Source of the DNA: an uncultured Coriobacteriaceae bacterium
GTDB taxonomy: Bacteria; Actinomycetota; Coriobacteriia; Coriobacteriales; Eggerthellaceae
Reading direction: 5' to 3'
Assembly (NCBI GenBank): GCA_900552365.1
Contig: URZP01000005.1
Coordinates: 1-40,264 of the forward strand
DNA: 40,264 nucleotides
Shown here: one piece after another, positions 9,144 through 17,884 of the stretch
Layout of the letters: the number at the start of each line of letters is the position of its first letter
Numbering within the stretch: the first letter of the stretch is position 1
The notes under the pieces: generated by a model
Told to the model about the DNA's origin: nothing
Databases searched by the model: none
Seen by the model: the letters and a program-made list of their open reading frames with translations, nothing else
Translations under genes and position numbers: made by a program

Positions 9144-9192
9144 AGGGGCGGCGCCACGCGAGCAACTCGCAGGCACCGCCCCTTTCGTTTTC
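9144..9192 (+). terminator. Intrinsic terminator after the nitroreductase
   Basis: AGGGGCGG and CCGCCCCT arms, extended by GCC/GGC around one mismatch, are followed by TTTCGTTTTCTT. It lies between convergent genes and may also serve the permease gene on the other strand. Confidence 0.75.
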
Positions 9193-9200
9193 TTGTCTGG

Positions 9201-11432
9201 CTACGCAAGCAACTTCTTGCCCGCGCCTGAGATCACTGCCGAACGCGCAACCAGATACGTCGACACCAAGTAGATTGCATACACTGCAACCACCAGCGCA
9301 ATGCCGACGAAAAGCATGCTGGTAACAGCCCCTGTGCCCCAAAGCGATAGCAGGTTCTTGTACAGAACCCTGATAGCACAGGCCGAATGGCATCCTGCAA
9401 CCAAAAGCGGAGCCACGAAGTAGATGCCGATCTGCGTGCGCAAGCTTCGCAAAACCATGGCCCTGTCGCATCCTAGCTGGGCAAGCAGGCGATAGCGCGA
9501 AATGCCGTCCGCCACCTCGGAGAGCTGCTGAACGGAAAGAACCGCTGCGGTGGTCATGAGGAAGACGAACCCGATGTAGAGCGCTAGGTAAACCAAGAGC
9601 AGCTTAAGCCCCATGCTGTCGGCGATAACGCTTTCGCTCGTGTCGTAATAGGACACCGGCCATGCGCCGGGATCGTAAGTCCAGCCCTTTTCGACAAGCT
9701 CTTCACTCGGCGGTGCCGCCTTCCCGTATTCAGCCATCATGTCTTTCATGGCCTGCTCTTGCGAATCGCTTGCTAGGTTGATGTTCAGCTCGCTTAAATA
9801 CGGCAGGTCGCCAGCGGCGAACCTGTCGGCCGCCAATTCGTCGGGAACCACCAAAACGGCGATCAGGCAACCCATGCTGCTTACCTGGAGCGATTGCGAA
9901 ACAACCTGTCCGGATGCGGTCAGCTCATGGCCGTCGACGGTGATGGTACGCCCTTTCTGGCCAAGCGCCTTCGCGTAGTCGGTAGATTTATCGATCGTGT
10001 TGTCGACCAGATATTCGTCCGCAGCAAGCTCGATCGGCTTTTCGCCTGCAAGTTGCCGTGCAGCGTTGAACTGAGACAACGAAACGTACTGCACGCCTTC
10101 GTCGGCCATGCTGGAGTTATCGTCGGAGCCGATCTGCGCAAGCGTGAAGCCGCACGCATCGGCAAGCTGCTTGTTCGTCAAATCGTTCGCAAGCCATGTG
10201 TCCACCTGAGCCGAGCCGGTCACGCGCTCGTCCCAATCAGGGATGAGCGATTTGAGATACGCAGCGGTAGAACCGCCGTTCTCTTGCCATAGCCTGTGAA
10301 TCTCGTTGCGCTGGGCTTCAACTTCCTGAATTGCAGCCGCTTTGGCCTCTTCCCCGCCATACTGCCCGGCGGGCACCGCCTCCATGTCGGAGGTGTCAAG
10401 CGCCATCAGGCTCGCGCGGATAGACGCATCGAACTGAGTGTTCTCCTCTAACTGATCGGAGAAGACCGTCGCCAGGCTAAAGCCCGTTGAGAATACGACG
10501 ATGCTGAAGAACAGAAGAACGGTAACCGCCCACAGCGACACGAACGCGGTGTTCACCTTCGCCGCGATCTGGCGCATTGTGAACATGGCGAGACCCTTGA
10601 AGTACACGCCCCGCAAACGCTGGATCAGCAGGATGAAGAACCCCGACGCCGACCAGAACAGGCTTAGCGTGCCGACGAGCATCAGCGCCGTTGCGGTGCG
10701 GAAGTGCTCACCGAAGTAAACCAAGCCGTCGAGGTTGAGCTCGGCATATGCCTTCGCCAGAATCAGGCACGAAAGCACGAACACGATGAGGCAGACGATG
10801 GGGTTGCGCACGGGCATACGCTCGTTGCGGGAGTTGGCCGAAAGCAGCGTGGCAAGCTTGCAGCGCGAAATCTGCACGGCGTTGAACAGGGCGACCACAG
10901 CGAAGATGAGCGCGAAGCATCCCAGGGTCAGCTCGGCGGAGCGGGCGCTGAACAGCAGATGGTAGTCGCTGATGGCCACGCCGATGAGGCCCGCCGTGGC
11001 GAAAGCGATTGCCTGTGAGATTAGAAAGCCCAGTCCCAGGCCCACCACCAGCGCAAGAACGCCGACGATCAGCGTTTCCATCAGCACCACCGAGGAAACC
11101 TGGCGCGGGCTCATGCCCAAAAGCAGGTACGTGCCGAACTCCTTTTTGCGCGCCCGAACAACGAACCGGTTGGCGTACAGAACCAAAAAACCCAAAACCA
11201 CAGCGACGACGATGCTGAAATAGGTCATGACTTGCGAAAGGATGTCGAAAATGCTCGCACCCGACGCGAGAAACATGTTTTTGGCGCCTTCCTGCGCCTC
11301 GAAGAGCACGCGCGAGTCCTCGATAGCGTTGAAGGCGTAGAACACCGCCACGCCCAAAGTCATGGTAACGAAATATACAGCGTAATCGCGCACGCTGCGG
11401 CGCACGTTGCGCAAGGCAAGTTTCATCAGCAT
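9201..11432 (-). CDS. BceB-type FtsX-domain ABC transporter permease
   Basis: A 743-residue protein from ATG 11432, just after the ATPase stop, with AGGCGG upstream; a second in-frame ATG lies two codons on. The opening MKLALRNVRRSVRDYAVYF is typical of BceB-like permeases. About ten membrane segments are arranged as expected: several in residues 18-300, a large extracytoplasmic domain (about 325-590) between paired helices, then three C-terminal helices. These permeases sense and remove peptide antibiotics together with an intramembrane-sensing kinase. The ATPase, response regulator and kinase remnant lie directly upstream, making this a complete Bce-type module except for the kinase lesion. 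Confidence 0.9.
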   Translation of the reverse strand: MLMKLALRNVRRSVRDYAVYFVTMTLGVAVFYAFNAIEDSRVLFEAQEGAKNMFLASGASIFDILSQVMTYFSIVVAVVLGFLVLYANRFVVRARKKEFGTYLLLGMSPRQVSSVVLMETLIVGVLALVVGLGLGFLISQAIAFATAGLIGVAISDYHLLFSARSAELTLGCFALIFAVVALFNAVQISRCKLATLLSANSRNERMPVRNPIVCLIVFVLSCLILAKAYAELNLDGLVYFGEHFRTATALMLVGTLSLFWSASGFFILLIQRLRGVYFKGLAMFTMRQIAAKVNTAFVSLWAVTVLLFFSIVVFSTGFSLATVFSDQLEENTQFDASIRASLMALDTSDMEAVPAGQYGGEEAKAAAIQEVEAQRNEIHRLWQENGGSTAAYLKSLIPDWDERVTGSAQVDTWLANDLTNKQLADACGFTLAQIGSDDNSSMADEGVQYVSLSQFNAARQLAGEKPIELAADEYLVDNTIDKSTDYAKALGQKGRTITVDGHELTASGQVVSQSLQVSSMGCLIAVLVVPDELAADRFAAGDLPYLSELNINLASDSQEQAMKDMMAEYGKAAPPSEELVEKGWTYDPGAWPVSYYDTSESVIADSMGLKLLLVYLALYIGFVFLMTTAAVLSVQQLSEVADGISRYRLLAQLGCDRAMVLRSLRTQIGIYFVAPLLVAGCHSACAIRVLYKNLLSLWGTGAVTSMLFVGIALVVAVYAIYLVSTYLVARSAVISGAGKKLLA

Positions 11433-11444
11433 GATGACCGCCGC

Positions 11445-12314
11445 CTAGTTGCCGAGCGCGGTGACGTGCGATGCCACGAAACCGACTGCGGAGGATGCGC
11501 TCTGCTTGCCGGAAAGAAACGCTTGGACTTCGAGTATGCGCTGGTAGAAATCGGTTCTGCTGCTATCGCCGCGACGCAGCTCGTTGAACAGCTTGCCGTC
11601 TTTAATGAACAAGATGCGATCGGCGTACGATGCCGCAACCGCATCATGCGTGACCATCATGATGGTGGCGTGCAGCTTCTCGTTCAGAACCCCAAGGGTT
11701 TCAAGAAGAACAGCGGCGTTGCGCGAGTCAAGCGCGCCGGTGGGCTCGTCGGCAAGGACCAGCTTCGGGTCGGCGACGATGGCGCGCGCCGCGGCGACGC
11801 GCTGACGCTGACCGCCCGACATCTGTCGCGGGTACTTTTGCAGAACATCCGCCACGCCAAGCAAATCGGCGGTGCGATCGACCTTCGCGCGAACGGAATC
11901 AGCTTTCTCACCCTTGATGGTAAGGGCCAAAGCAATGTTCTCGAAACCGGTCAGCGTGTCCAGCAGGTTGGCGCCCTGGAAGATGAAACCCAAGTCGTCG
12001 CGGCGAAATTTGGACAACTGACGACTGCGCAGCTGCGTGATGTCGCGGCCGTTCAAGATGATGCTTCCGCTGGTCACGGTATCGATAGTGGAGATACAGT
12101 TCAACAACGTGCTCTTACCCGAGCCCGATGGACCCATCACGCCAACGAACTCGCCTTCGCAGATATCGAATGACACGTCATCGAGCGCTCGCGTAATGGC
12201 CTCACGCGATCCGTACACCTTCTGAACATCGCGCACGGAAAGCAAGACGTTACGGCTCTGAGGTTGATTCGCGTTCGCAATGCCTGCAGGAGGGGTTGCA
12301 GTAACCACAGACAT
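11445..12314 (-). CDS. BceA-type ABC transporter ATPase
   Basis: A 289-residue ATPase from ATG 12314, preceded by AAAGGAA. After an N-terminal extension of about 25 residues come LLSVRDVQKVYGS, Walker A GPSGSGKST, the Q-loop region DDLGFIFQGANLLDTLT, the signature MSGGQRQRVAAARA, Walker B KLVLADEPTGALD and the H-loop MMVTHD. The LolD/MacB-like sequence and pairing with an FtsX-type permease identify the BceA role. The last residues lie 12 bp before the permease start, so the two are co-transcribed. A BceR-like operator sits about 90 bp upstream. Confidence 0.92.
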   Translation of the reverse strand: MSVVTATPPAGIANANQPQSRNVLLSVRDVQKVYGSREAITRALDDVSFDICEGEFVGVMGPSGSGKSTLLNCISTIDTVTSGSIILNGRDITQLRSRQLSKFRRDDLGFIFQGANLLDTLTGFENIALALTIKGEKADSVRAKVDRTADLLGVADVLQKYPRQMSGGQRQRVAAARAIVADPKLVLADEPTGALDSRNAAVLLETLGVLNEKLHATIMMVTHDAVAASYADRILFIKDGKLFNELRRGDSSRTDFYQRILEVQAFLSGKQSASSAVGFVASHVTALGN

Positions 12315-12395
12315 GGGGGGTTCCTTTCTCTTCAGTTCGACATATCCCCATGATGCGGCGATTGCGAAAACGGAGCCATCGAAGCAGCTTACCGC

Positions 12396-12417
12396 AATCT
12401 TACGATCTTGTAAGATT
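12396..12417 (-). promoter_or_regulatory. BceR-like inverted-repeat operator upstream of bceA
   Basis: A perfect 8-bp inverted repeat AATCTTAC-N6-GTAAGATT contains TTACG-N4-TGTAA, one base from the published BceR-type consensus TNACA-N4-TGTNA (consensus from memory). It overlaps the end of the kinase frame and lies 80-100 bp upstream of the ATPase start, a suitable place to activate a bceAB promoter. Confidence 0.6.
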
Positions 12418-13494
12418 AGCAGCCAAGTCCATGCGCGTGCGGTCAAGCGGGAAGATCAGCGTGACAGTCGTACCCTGCCCTTCTTCCGAAGAAATGCGCA
12501 GGCCAAGCCCCATCCTGTCGCAGGCAACGGCAGCCAGGTAAAGACCCATGCCCGTTGCCTTATGGTGCGTGCGGCCCTGGCTTCCCGTGAAGCCCCGGTC
12601 GAACACGCGCGGCACGTCGGCAGCGGGAATGCCGTCCCCGTCGTCGCTGATCAAAAGCTCGATGCGCCCGTCCTTCGTCCCTGCGTCCTTCGCCGCGCCT
12701 TCGAACCGGATGGTCTTCGCGCCGTACTTCGCCGAGTTCTCCAGAACCTGGCCGATGATGAAGTCGACCCATTTCGCGTCGGCGAACACCTCGAGCGCCT
12801 CGTCGATCGCGAAATCAAGCGAGACCCATGCGCCGATGAGCGTGCGGGACCGTTGGCGGCACGCTTAGCGCGCAAGTGCCGCAAGGTTGAGCTCTTCAAT
12901 AGAGAAATCCTCGCTCAGCGTTGCCGAGCGAGCATAGTACAGCGCCTGTTCGACGCGCGACTCGACGCGGTCGAGGTCGCCGCGCACCTCATCGATGCCG
13001 AGGCCGTGCAAGTTCGACAGCGCAAGCTGCGCCGATGCGATGGGCGTTTTTGCCTCGTGTACCCAGAGTTCGATGTAGTCGCGATACTCCTTCATGTCAC
13101 GCGAACGCGCTGACAGCTCGTCCGAGGCGGCTTTACCCTGTACCGCAAGCGCGCGATAGGCGATGGATCCCTCCAAGGTACGTGGCTCATTCAGAATCGA
13201 TGAAAGGAAGCGCGCGTTTTCGGGCGAGTCGCAGAACAGGCTCAGCTGCTGGTAGAACTCGCGATCGCGCAAATACCCCGCGGCAAGCGCGACGCAGGCG
13301 AACAGGGCTTCGCAAACAAGAACAAGAGCGACAGAGGACGCATTGGAGCCGGTGACGACCATGATGCCCGCAATGACAACCGCCAAGGCAATCGCACCAA
13401 CCACGAAACTCGAGCGTGAGCGCAGATATGCGCCGAAAGAATAGCCGCAATCGACGAGATTACGCGCGGGCTTCTCCCGAGGATAGCCGCTCAT
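12400..13494 (-). pseudogene. BceS-type intramembrane-sensing histidine kinase interrupted by an in-frame TAA
   Basis: The reading frame from ATG 13494 to the stop at 12400-12402 encodes a full kinase but carries TAA at 12865-12867. Before it lie 209 residues: two membrane helices (about 30-48 and 55-73) with a very short outer loop, then the DHp region with phospho-acceptor His146 in LWVHEAKTPIA. After it, in the same frame, come 154 residues containing the whole ATP-binding domain: LENSAKYG (N box), DDGDGIP (G1) and GMGLYLAAVACDRMG (G2). There is no frameshift, and the joined product would be about 364 residues. The domains look undecayed, so the mutation is recent, a base-calling error, or read through. 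The ATG overlaps the regulator stop as ATGA. Confidence 0.85.
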
Positions 13495-14165
13495 TTAACC
13501 ACGTAACCCAATCCGCGGCGAGTGGTGATGAAATCGTCGGGCACGTCAATTGACCGAAGGCTACGGCGCAGGCGGTTCACGTTCACCGTGAGTGTGTTGT
13601 CGTCGACGAATGCATCGGTTTGCCACAACTCGTCCATCAGCTCGCTGCGCGAGATGATGGAGCCCGCGTTTTCCATAAGAACGCGCAAGATCAGAAGCTC
13701 GTTGCGCGCAAGCTCCACGCTCTTGCCGCGATACGATACCTCGGCTCGCACCGGATCAAGCAAAACGCCGTCGCGTTCCAGCTGCCTGCGCGCCGAATCG
13801 GCAGAGCCGCTGCGGGCAAGCACGCGGTCGATGCGGGCAAGCAGCGCGGCGGGGCGATACGGCTTGACCACGTAGTCATCCGCGCCGACGTTCATGCTCA
13901 TGACCTCGTCGAACTCGCTATCGGAAGAGGTCAGCACGATAATGGGAACATCGCTTTCCTGACGGACCGCGCGGCAAATCTCGTGACCGTACGCGCCAGG
14001 AAGCGACAAATCAAGAAGGATGCAGTCGGGGGAAGCGGACAGGACTTCGGCCGCGGCGTTCGTAAACGACTCGCAGCAAAGGCACTCGTGCCCCTTAAGC
14101 TGCAGCATACGCACAAGACTCTCTCGCAGCGAGACGTCATCTTCGACAATGAGCAAACGCGCCAT
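13491..14165 (-). CDS. OmpR-family response regulator (BceR-type)
   Basis: A 224-residue regulator; ATG 14165 with AAGGG was chosen over an upstream in-frame extension. The receiver domain (1-118) has the acidic pair Asp9-Asp10, phospho-acceptor Asp52 in ILLDLSLPG, the VLTSS switch residue and Lys in VVKPY. The C-terminal winged helix (about 130-224) includes LARNELLILRVLMENAG and DDNTLTVNVNRLRRSL, ending in FITTRRGLGYVVK as is typical of BceR/OmpR proteins. It overlaps the kinase start by 4 bp. Its likely target is the inverted repeat before the ATPase gene. With the kinase broken, its phosphorylation in this strain is uncertain. Confidence 0.9.
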   Translation of the reverse strand: MARLLIVEDDVSLRESLVRMLQLKGHECLCCESFTNAAAEVLSASPDCILLDLSLPGAYGHEICRAVRQESDVPIIVLTSSDSEFDEVMSMNVGADDYVVKPYRPAALLARIDRVLARSGSADSARRQLERDGVLLDPVRAEVSYRGKSVELARNELLILRVLMENAGSIISRSELMDELWQTDAFVDDNTLTVNVNRLRRSLRSIDVPDDFITTRRGLGYVVK

Positions 14166-14249
14166 CGGTTCCCTTTCGCATCGAACGGATGAGCCGATGA
14201 TAACGCAAAGGAACACCAACGGGCATTCCGTTATCGGAACGTATCGTCG

Positions 14250-15047
14250 CTAGAACGCGTTCCCCAAAACAACCAGCACCACAAGTGCCGCCATAGCTGC
14301 CGTGGCGATGGCGTCAAGCGCCGCGAGCTTCATCGGACGCAAATGCGTGCGACCCTCGCCGCCGTGATAGCAGCGCGCGTCCATGGCGAACGAGAGCGTC
14401 TCGGCATGACGGAACACGCTTACGAACAGCGGGATCATCAGCGACGAAACCATGCGAACGCCGTGAACGGGACTGTTGGACAGGCGCGCACCGCGACTGA
14501 CCTGCGCATGATAGACCGTCGCCAGCTCGGTGGCGAACTGAGGCATGAAGCGCAGCGCGATGCCCATGATCATCCCCAGCTCGTGGGCGGGCAGCCCAAA
14601 ACGAGCGAAGGGCGCGAGCATCTTCTCGAAGGCCTCGGAAAGCTCGATGGTCGGCGTCGTAAGGGTGATCAGGCTCATGCCCAACATCATCACCGTCAGG
14701 CGCACGCCCATGAAGCCAGCAGCCCGCATGCCGCCCGTCGAGATGCGTAATACGCCAAGCTGGACAAGCGTCTCGCCGTCCTGCTGCGTGAACAAGTTCA
14801 AGATCACGACGATCAGCACGATCACCATCAACGGCGCAAGCGATCGAAGCGCTTTACCTGCGGGGATGCGCGCAAGCACGTACGTCAGGAAAACGAACGC
14901 CGCGGCAATGCCCAGCGAAGCAAACGTGTGACCGCACAGCAGCGCCACAATGAACGCGATACCCAGAGTTAGTTTGATGCGCGCATCGATGCGATGAATG
15001 CAACTATTGCCAGGGACGTAGCTGCCGAAGCTGAATCCCGTGCTCAT
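14250..15047 (-). CDS. ecfT: ECF transporter transmembrane component EcfT
   Basis: A 265-residue integral membrane protein with hydrophobic segments near residues 27-60, 68-90, 105-135 and 240-262. It contains PGNSCIHRIDARIKL at the N-terminus and the cytoplasmic coupling helices, with Ala-Arg-Gly in HAQVSRGARLSN and a further DARCYH-type motif (FAMDARCYHGGEGRT) near 220. These motifs contact the two ATPases in energy-coupling factor complexes. Its ATG overlaps the fused ATPase stop by 4 bp, so translation is coupled. It is the last gene of the FMN-riboswitch operon. Confidence 0.92.
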   Translation of the reverse strand: MSTGFSFGSYVPGNSCIHRIDARIKLTLGIAFIVALLCGHTFASLGIAAAFVFLTYVLARIPAGKALRSLAPLMVIVLIVVILNLFTQQDGETLVQLGVLRISTGGMRAAGFMGVRLTVMMLGMSLITLTTPTIELSEAFEKMLAPFARFGLPAHELGMIMGIALRFMPQFATELATVYHAQVSRGARLSNSPVHGVRMVSSLMIPLFVSVFRHAETLSFAMDARCYHGGEGRTHLRPMKLAALDAIATAAMAALVVLVVLGNAF

Positions 15048-16918
15048 CGGGCATCGCCACCTGTCACGCCGGCAACCAATTCAACAAGCGCAGGCATGTC
15101 GTAAAGCTTGCCCGCGACAATGGGCATCCCGCCTTCGGCAAGTTTGACCGCCATTGACTGGGCACTGGTGGTGCCAAGGCCAATGGAGCGCAAGCCCTCG
15201 ACATCCAAAAACACTTGGGAAGGCGCGCCTACTGATTGCAGGCAGCCCTCGTTCATGACAAGAACGCGATCGCACATGGCAGCAAGATCATCCATGTTGT
15301 GCGAAACCATGACGACGGTCAGGCCCTCCTGCTTGTGAAGGCGCGCGATAAGCTGCAGAAAGGAACGACGGCCCGCGGGATCAAGGCCCGCAGCAGGCTC
15401 GTCGAGCACCAGAACTGACGGCTCCATGGCAAGAATTCCCGCAAACGCGACGCGACGCTGCTGTCCGCCCGAAAGCTCGAACGGGCTTTTCTGCGACACG
15501 GCGTCGAAATCAAGGCCGACGCGAGACAAGGCACGATGCACGCGCTCGTCCACTTCGTCATCGGAAAGCCCCAGGTTGCGCGGGCCAAACGCCACGTCTT
15601 TGTAAACGGTTTCCGCGAACAGCTGATGCTCGGGATACTGGAACACCACGCCGACGGTGCCGCGAAGCTCGGCTTCGGAGCGCTTGTCGGCCATGTCCAA
15701 GCCGCGCACCATCACGCGACCGTGCGTGGGCTTCAGGATGCCGTTCATATGTTGGACAAGCGTGGACTTGCCGCTTCCAGTGTGACCCGCAATGCCCAAG
15801 AACTCGCCCGGCTTCACCGCGAAAGAAACATCCGAGAGCGCCCAAATGCTGTCGGAGCTGTTACCCCAATCGGCCTGACGCTGCGCAGGGGTGCGCTTGC
15901 GCTTTGCCTCGGACGGATCGTACGTGAACGAGACGTCCTCGAAGCGAATAACGGCATCGGCGCAATCAGCCGCCGTATCGTCCGTTGTTTCGCCAGCTGC
16001 GCCGTCGACCGCGGCGTCATCCGTTTGCGCGCCGTCGACCGCGTCGCCAGCATTCGCCGGCACGTCCTGACCAGCTGCAGAAGCCGCGCCTGCGAGCAGG
16101 CTGCCCTTCGCCAAAGAAAGAATCTCGGCAGCAAGCGCATCATCGTCGACCGTGGGGGCAACCGCCACGCCGGCATTGCGCAGCGCATGAGAAAGATGCG
16201 TGGCAAACGGCACATCAAGGTTCAGGCGGCGCAGAAGATCTTCCTGCAACAGAACCTGAGCAGGCGATCCGTCGCACACCACTTTGCCTGATTCAAGCAC
16301 GATGACGCGATCGGCCTGAGCAGCCTCTTCCATGAAATGCGTGATCATGACGATAGTGAAGCCGCGCTCGTGAAGCTCGCGGCAAACACGCATCAGGCCG
16401 GCGCGACCGCGGGGGTCGAGCATCGCCGAAGCCTCGTCCAAAATCAGAATGCGCGGGTTCATGGCAAGAACGCCGGCAATGGCCACGCGCTGCTTCTGAC
16501 CGCCGGAAAGCGCATGGGTCTCCTTGCGCTCGAAACCGGCAAGCCCCACGTCAGCCAACGCACGCGTCACGCGCTCACGCAGCTCGGGCAGCTGAATGCC
16601 CAGGTTCTCGGGGCCGAACGCCACATCATCTTCAACCAGAGTAGACACCAGCTGATCATCAGGATTCTGGAAAACCATGCCGGCCGTCTGACGGATGAGG
16701 TACGTGCACTCGGCGTCGGCCGTGCTCATTCCGTCCACCGTCACCGTTCCCTGGTCAGGCAGCAAAAGCGCGTTCAGATGCTTCGCCAGCGTGGACTTGC
16801 CGCTGCCGTTGCCTCCCAAAATGCAGACGAACTCGCCTGCATTCACATGAGCGCTCACACCCGCCAAAGCGGGCGCCTTGCCATCGTACGAGAACCGAAC
16901 GTCGGACAGATCGATCAT
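15044..16918 (-). CDS. Fused EcfA1-EcfA2 energy-coupling-factor ATPase
   Basis: A 624-residue protein with two complete ATPase domains. Domain 1 (about 1-270) has Walker A GGNGSGKST, signature LSGGQKQRV and Walker B ILILDEASAMLDP. Domain 2 (about 322-610) has GHTGSGKST, LSGGQQRRV and VLVLDEPAAGLDP. An Ala/Asp-rich linker (about 272-320) joins them. In most bacteria EcfA and EcfA' are separate genes that form a heterodimer; here one chain supplies both sites. The first Walker B has the DEAS variant and the second the DEPA variant, as expected for the non-identical halves. It starts one base after the ribU stop and overlaps ecfT. Confidence 0.93.
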   Translation of the reverse strand: MIDLSDVRFSYDGKAPALAGVSAHVNAGEFVCILGGNGSGKSTLAKHLNALLLPDQGTVTVDGMSTADAECTYLIRQTAGMVFQNPDDQLVSTLVEDDVAFGPENLGIQLPELRERVTRALADVGLAGFERKETHALSGGQKQRVAIAGVLAMNPRILILDEASAMLDPRGRAGLMRVCRELHERGFTIVMITHFMEEAAQADRVIVLESGKVVCDGSPAQVLLQEDLLRRLNLDVPFATHLSHALRNAGVAVAPTVDDDALAAEILSLAKGSLLAGAASAAGQDVPANAGDAVDGAQTDDAAVDGAAGETTDDTAADCADAVIRFEDVSFTYDPSEAKRKRTPAQRQADWGNSSDSIWALSDVSFAVKPGEFLGIAGHTGSGKSTLVQHMNGILKPTHGRVMVRGLDMADKRSEAELRGTVGVVFQYPEHQLFAETVYKDVAFGPRNLGLSDDEVDERVHRALSRVGLDFDAVSQKSPFELSGGQQRRVAFAGILAMEPSVLVLDEPAAGLDPAGRRSFLQLIARLHKQEGLTVVMVSHNMDDLAAMCDRVLVMNEGCLQSVGAPSQVFLDVEGLRSIGLGTTSAQSMAVKLAEGGMPIVAGKLYDMPALVELVAGVTGGDAR

Positions 16919-16919
16919 G

Positions 16920-17507
16920 TTAGCGACCCTTCACCTGGTCTTTTTTCGGGGTGACCATGTTCGAGACGCTCTTGTAAACCAGCAGGGTCAGAGCGCTGTT
17001 AACCAAGGTCTTCAAAATGTTGAACGGGATGACAGCCGGCGCAAGCAGCGGCAGGATGACATCGATGGAGCCGTACCAAAACGCAACGCCGATGGTGAGA
17101 TTCAAGACAACCGAGCCGACAACGGCCACAACGCAGCCAACCACCAGGCCGATAAGGGCGTTCTTGAAGGTGCGGTTGCGATGATAGATCAGAGCAGCCG
17201 GGACGACGAAGAACAGCGTGGCACCGATGTTCATGAGCGAGCCGACCCATTCACCAAGAACAAGGCCGTGGATGATAGCCGAGATGGCGCCGACGGCGAA
17301 GCCCGCACCGGGGGTGAACACGAATCCGCAAACCATAGCAGGGACAAGCGAGGGGTCGTAGGTCAAGAACGGCGCGGGCGGGAACAGCGGGATCTGAACG
17401 AACGAGAACAGGGCGCTGACGGCGCACATAAGGGCCATGGTGACGAGCTGGCGCGTGCTCCACTTGTTCGTGTTCTTGATGGTTGCCGCGTTTTGCGATG
17501 CTGGCAT
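16920..17507 (-). CDS. ribU: Riboflavin-specific ECF substrate-binding component RibU
   Basis: A 195-residue membrane protein from ATG 17507 with AAGGAAGG spaced correctly. An upstream continuation of the frame is untranslated leader. About six hydrophobic helices are visible. The diagnostic RibU stretch is present: an IPLFPPAPFLTYD segment followed by VPAMVCGFVFTPGAG (known to line the riboflavin pocket), then GEWVGSLMN. The FMN riboswitch upstream independently supports flavin specificity. The gene heads the ribU-ecfA1A2-ecfT operon. The sequence alone does not show whether the shared ECF module also serves other S components. Confidence 0.92.
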   Translation of the reverse strand: MPASQNAATIKNTNKWSTRQLVTMALMCAVSALFSFVQIPLFPPAPFLTYDPSLVPAMVCGFVFTPGAGFAVGAISAIIHGLVLGEWVGSLMNIGATLFFVVPAALIYHRNRTFKNALIGLVVGCVVAVVGSVVLNLTIGVAFWYGSIDVILPLLAPAVIPFNILKTLVNSALTLLVYKSVSNMVTPKKDQVKGR

Positions 17508-17557
17508 GATTGCCTTCCTTCTGCGAAGCAGTCGTTGGGCGGGTTTGAATCTTGCTT

Positions 17558-17603
17558 CGCGGAAAAGAAACAAGCCCGTATGAATTCCTTCCATACGGGC
17601 TTG
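17558..17603 (-). terminator. Intrinsic terminator of the FMN riboswitch expression platform
   Basis: Two perfectly complementary 12-bp arms (17571-17582 and 17592-17603) are followed on the minus strand by TTTCTTTTCC. The hairpin lies between the riboswitch aptamer and ribU, so FMN binding probably stops transcription before the structural genes. Confidence 0.88.
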
Positions 17604-17662
17604 TGTTTCGCATAACGAATATCTGCACCAACGGACGCAGTGACGTTTTGCGAACTCTGCCT

Positions 17663-17801
17663 CTTCCATCCGGACTTTAACCGTTGGTCCCGGATTTTCA
17701 CCGGATCAGCCCGCGGCTTTCGCCAACGGGGTCGCAGACTTCCGCCTTGCAATTGCTTGCTTGCGGTTACTGCCAGTGAGGAATTTCACCTCGCCCTGAA
17801 A
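17663..17801 (-). promoter_or_regulatory. FMN riboswitch (RFN element)
   Basis: Read on the minus strand, the conserved RFN blocks appear in order: AGGGCGAGGTGAAATTCCTC, CACTGGCAGTAA, a variable hairpin, GCGACCCC, GCGGGCTGATCCGGTGAAA, ATCCGGGACCAACGGTTAAA, and AGTCCGGATGGAAGAG. Both GGTGAAA-type loops and the closing P1 segments are recognisable. The downstream hairpin with a U-tract makes transcription attenuation the likely mode. Confidence 0.95.
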
Positions 17802-17884
17802 CAGAATTCAATGGCGCGAGTATAACCGCGGGAGAAGCAAGGCGCAACCCCGTGGCAAAACTTCGCGATTCGAAGCGGTAAGCG

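Noticed and set aside
12865..12867. Idea that the kinase is two genuine separate genes
   Set aside because: The downstream part lacks an ATG and ribosome site and begins inside a continuous kinase homology in the same frame, so a nonsense codon is the simpler reading.
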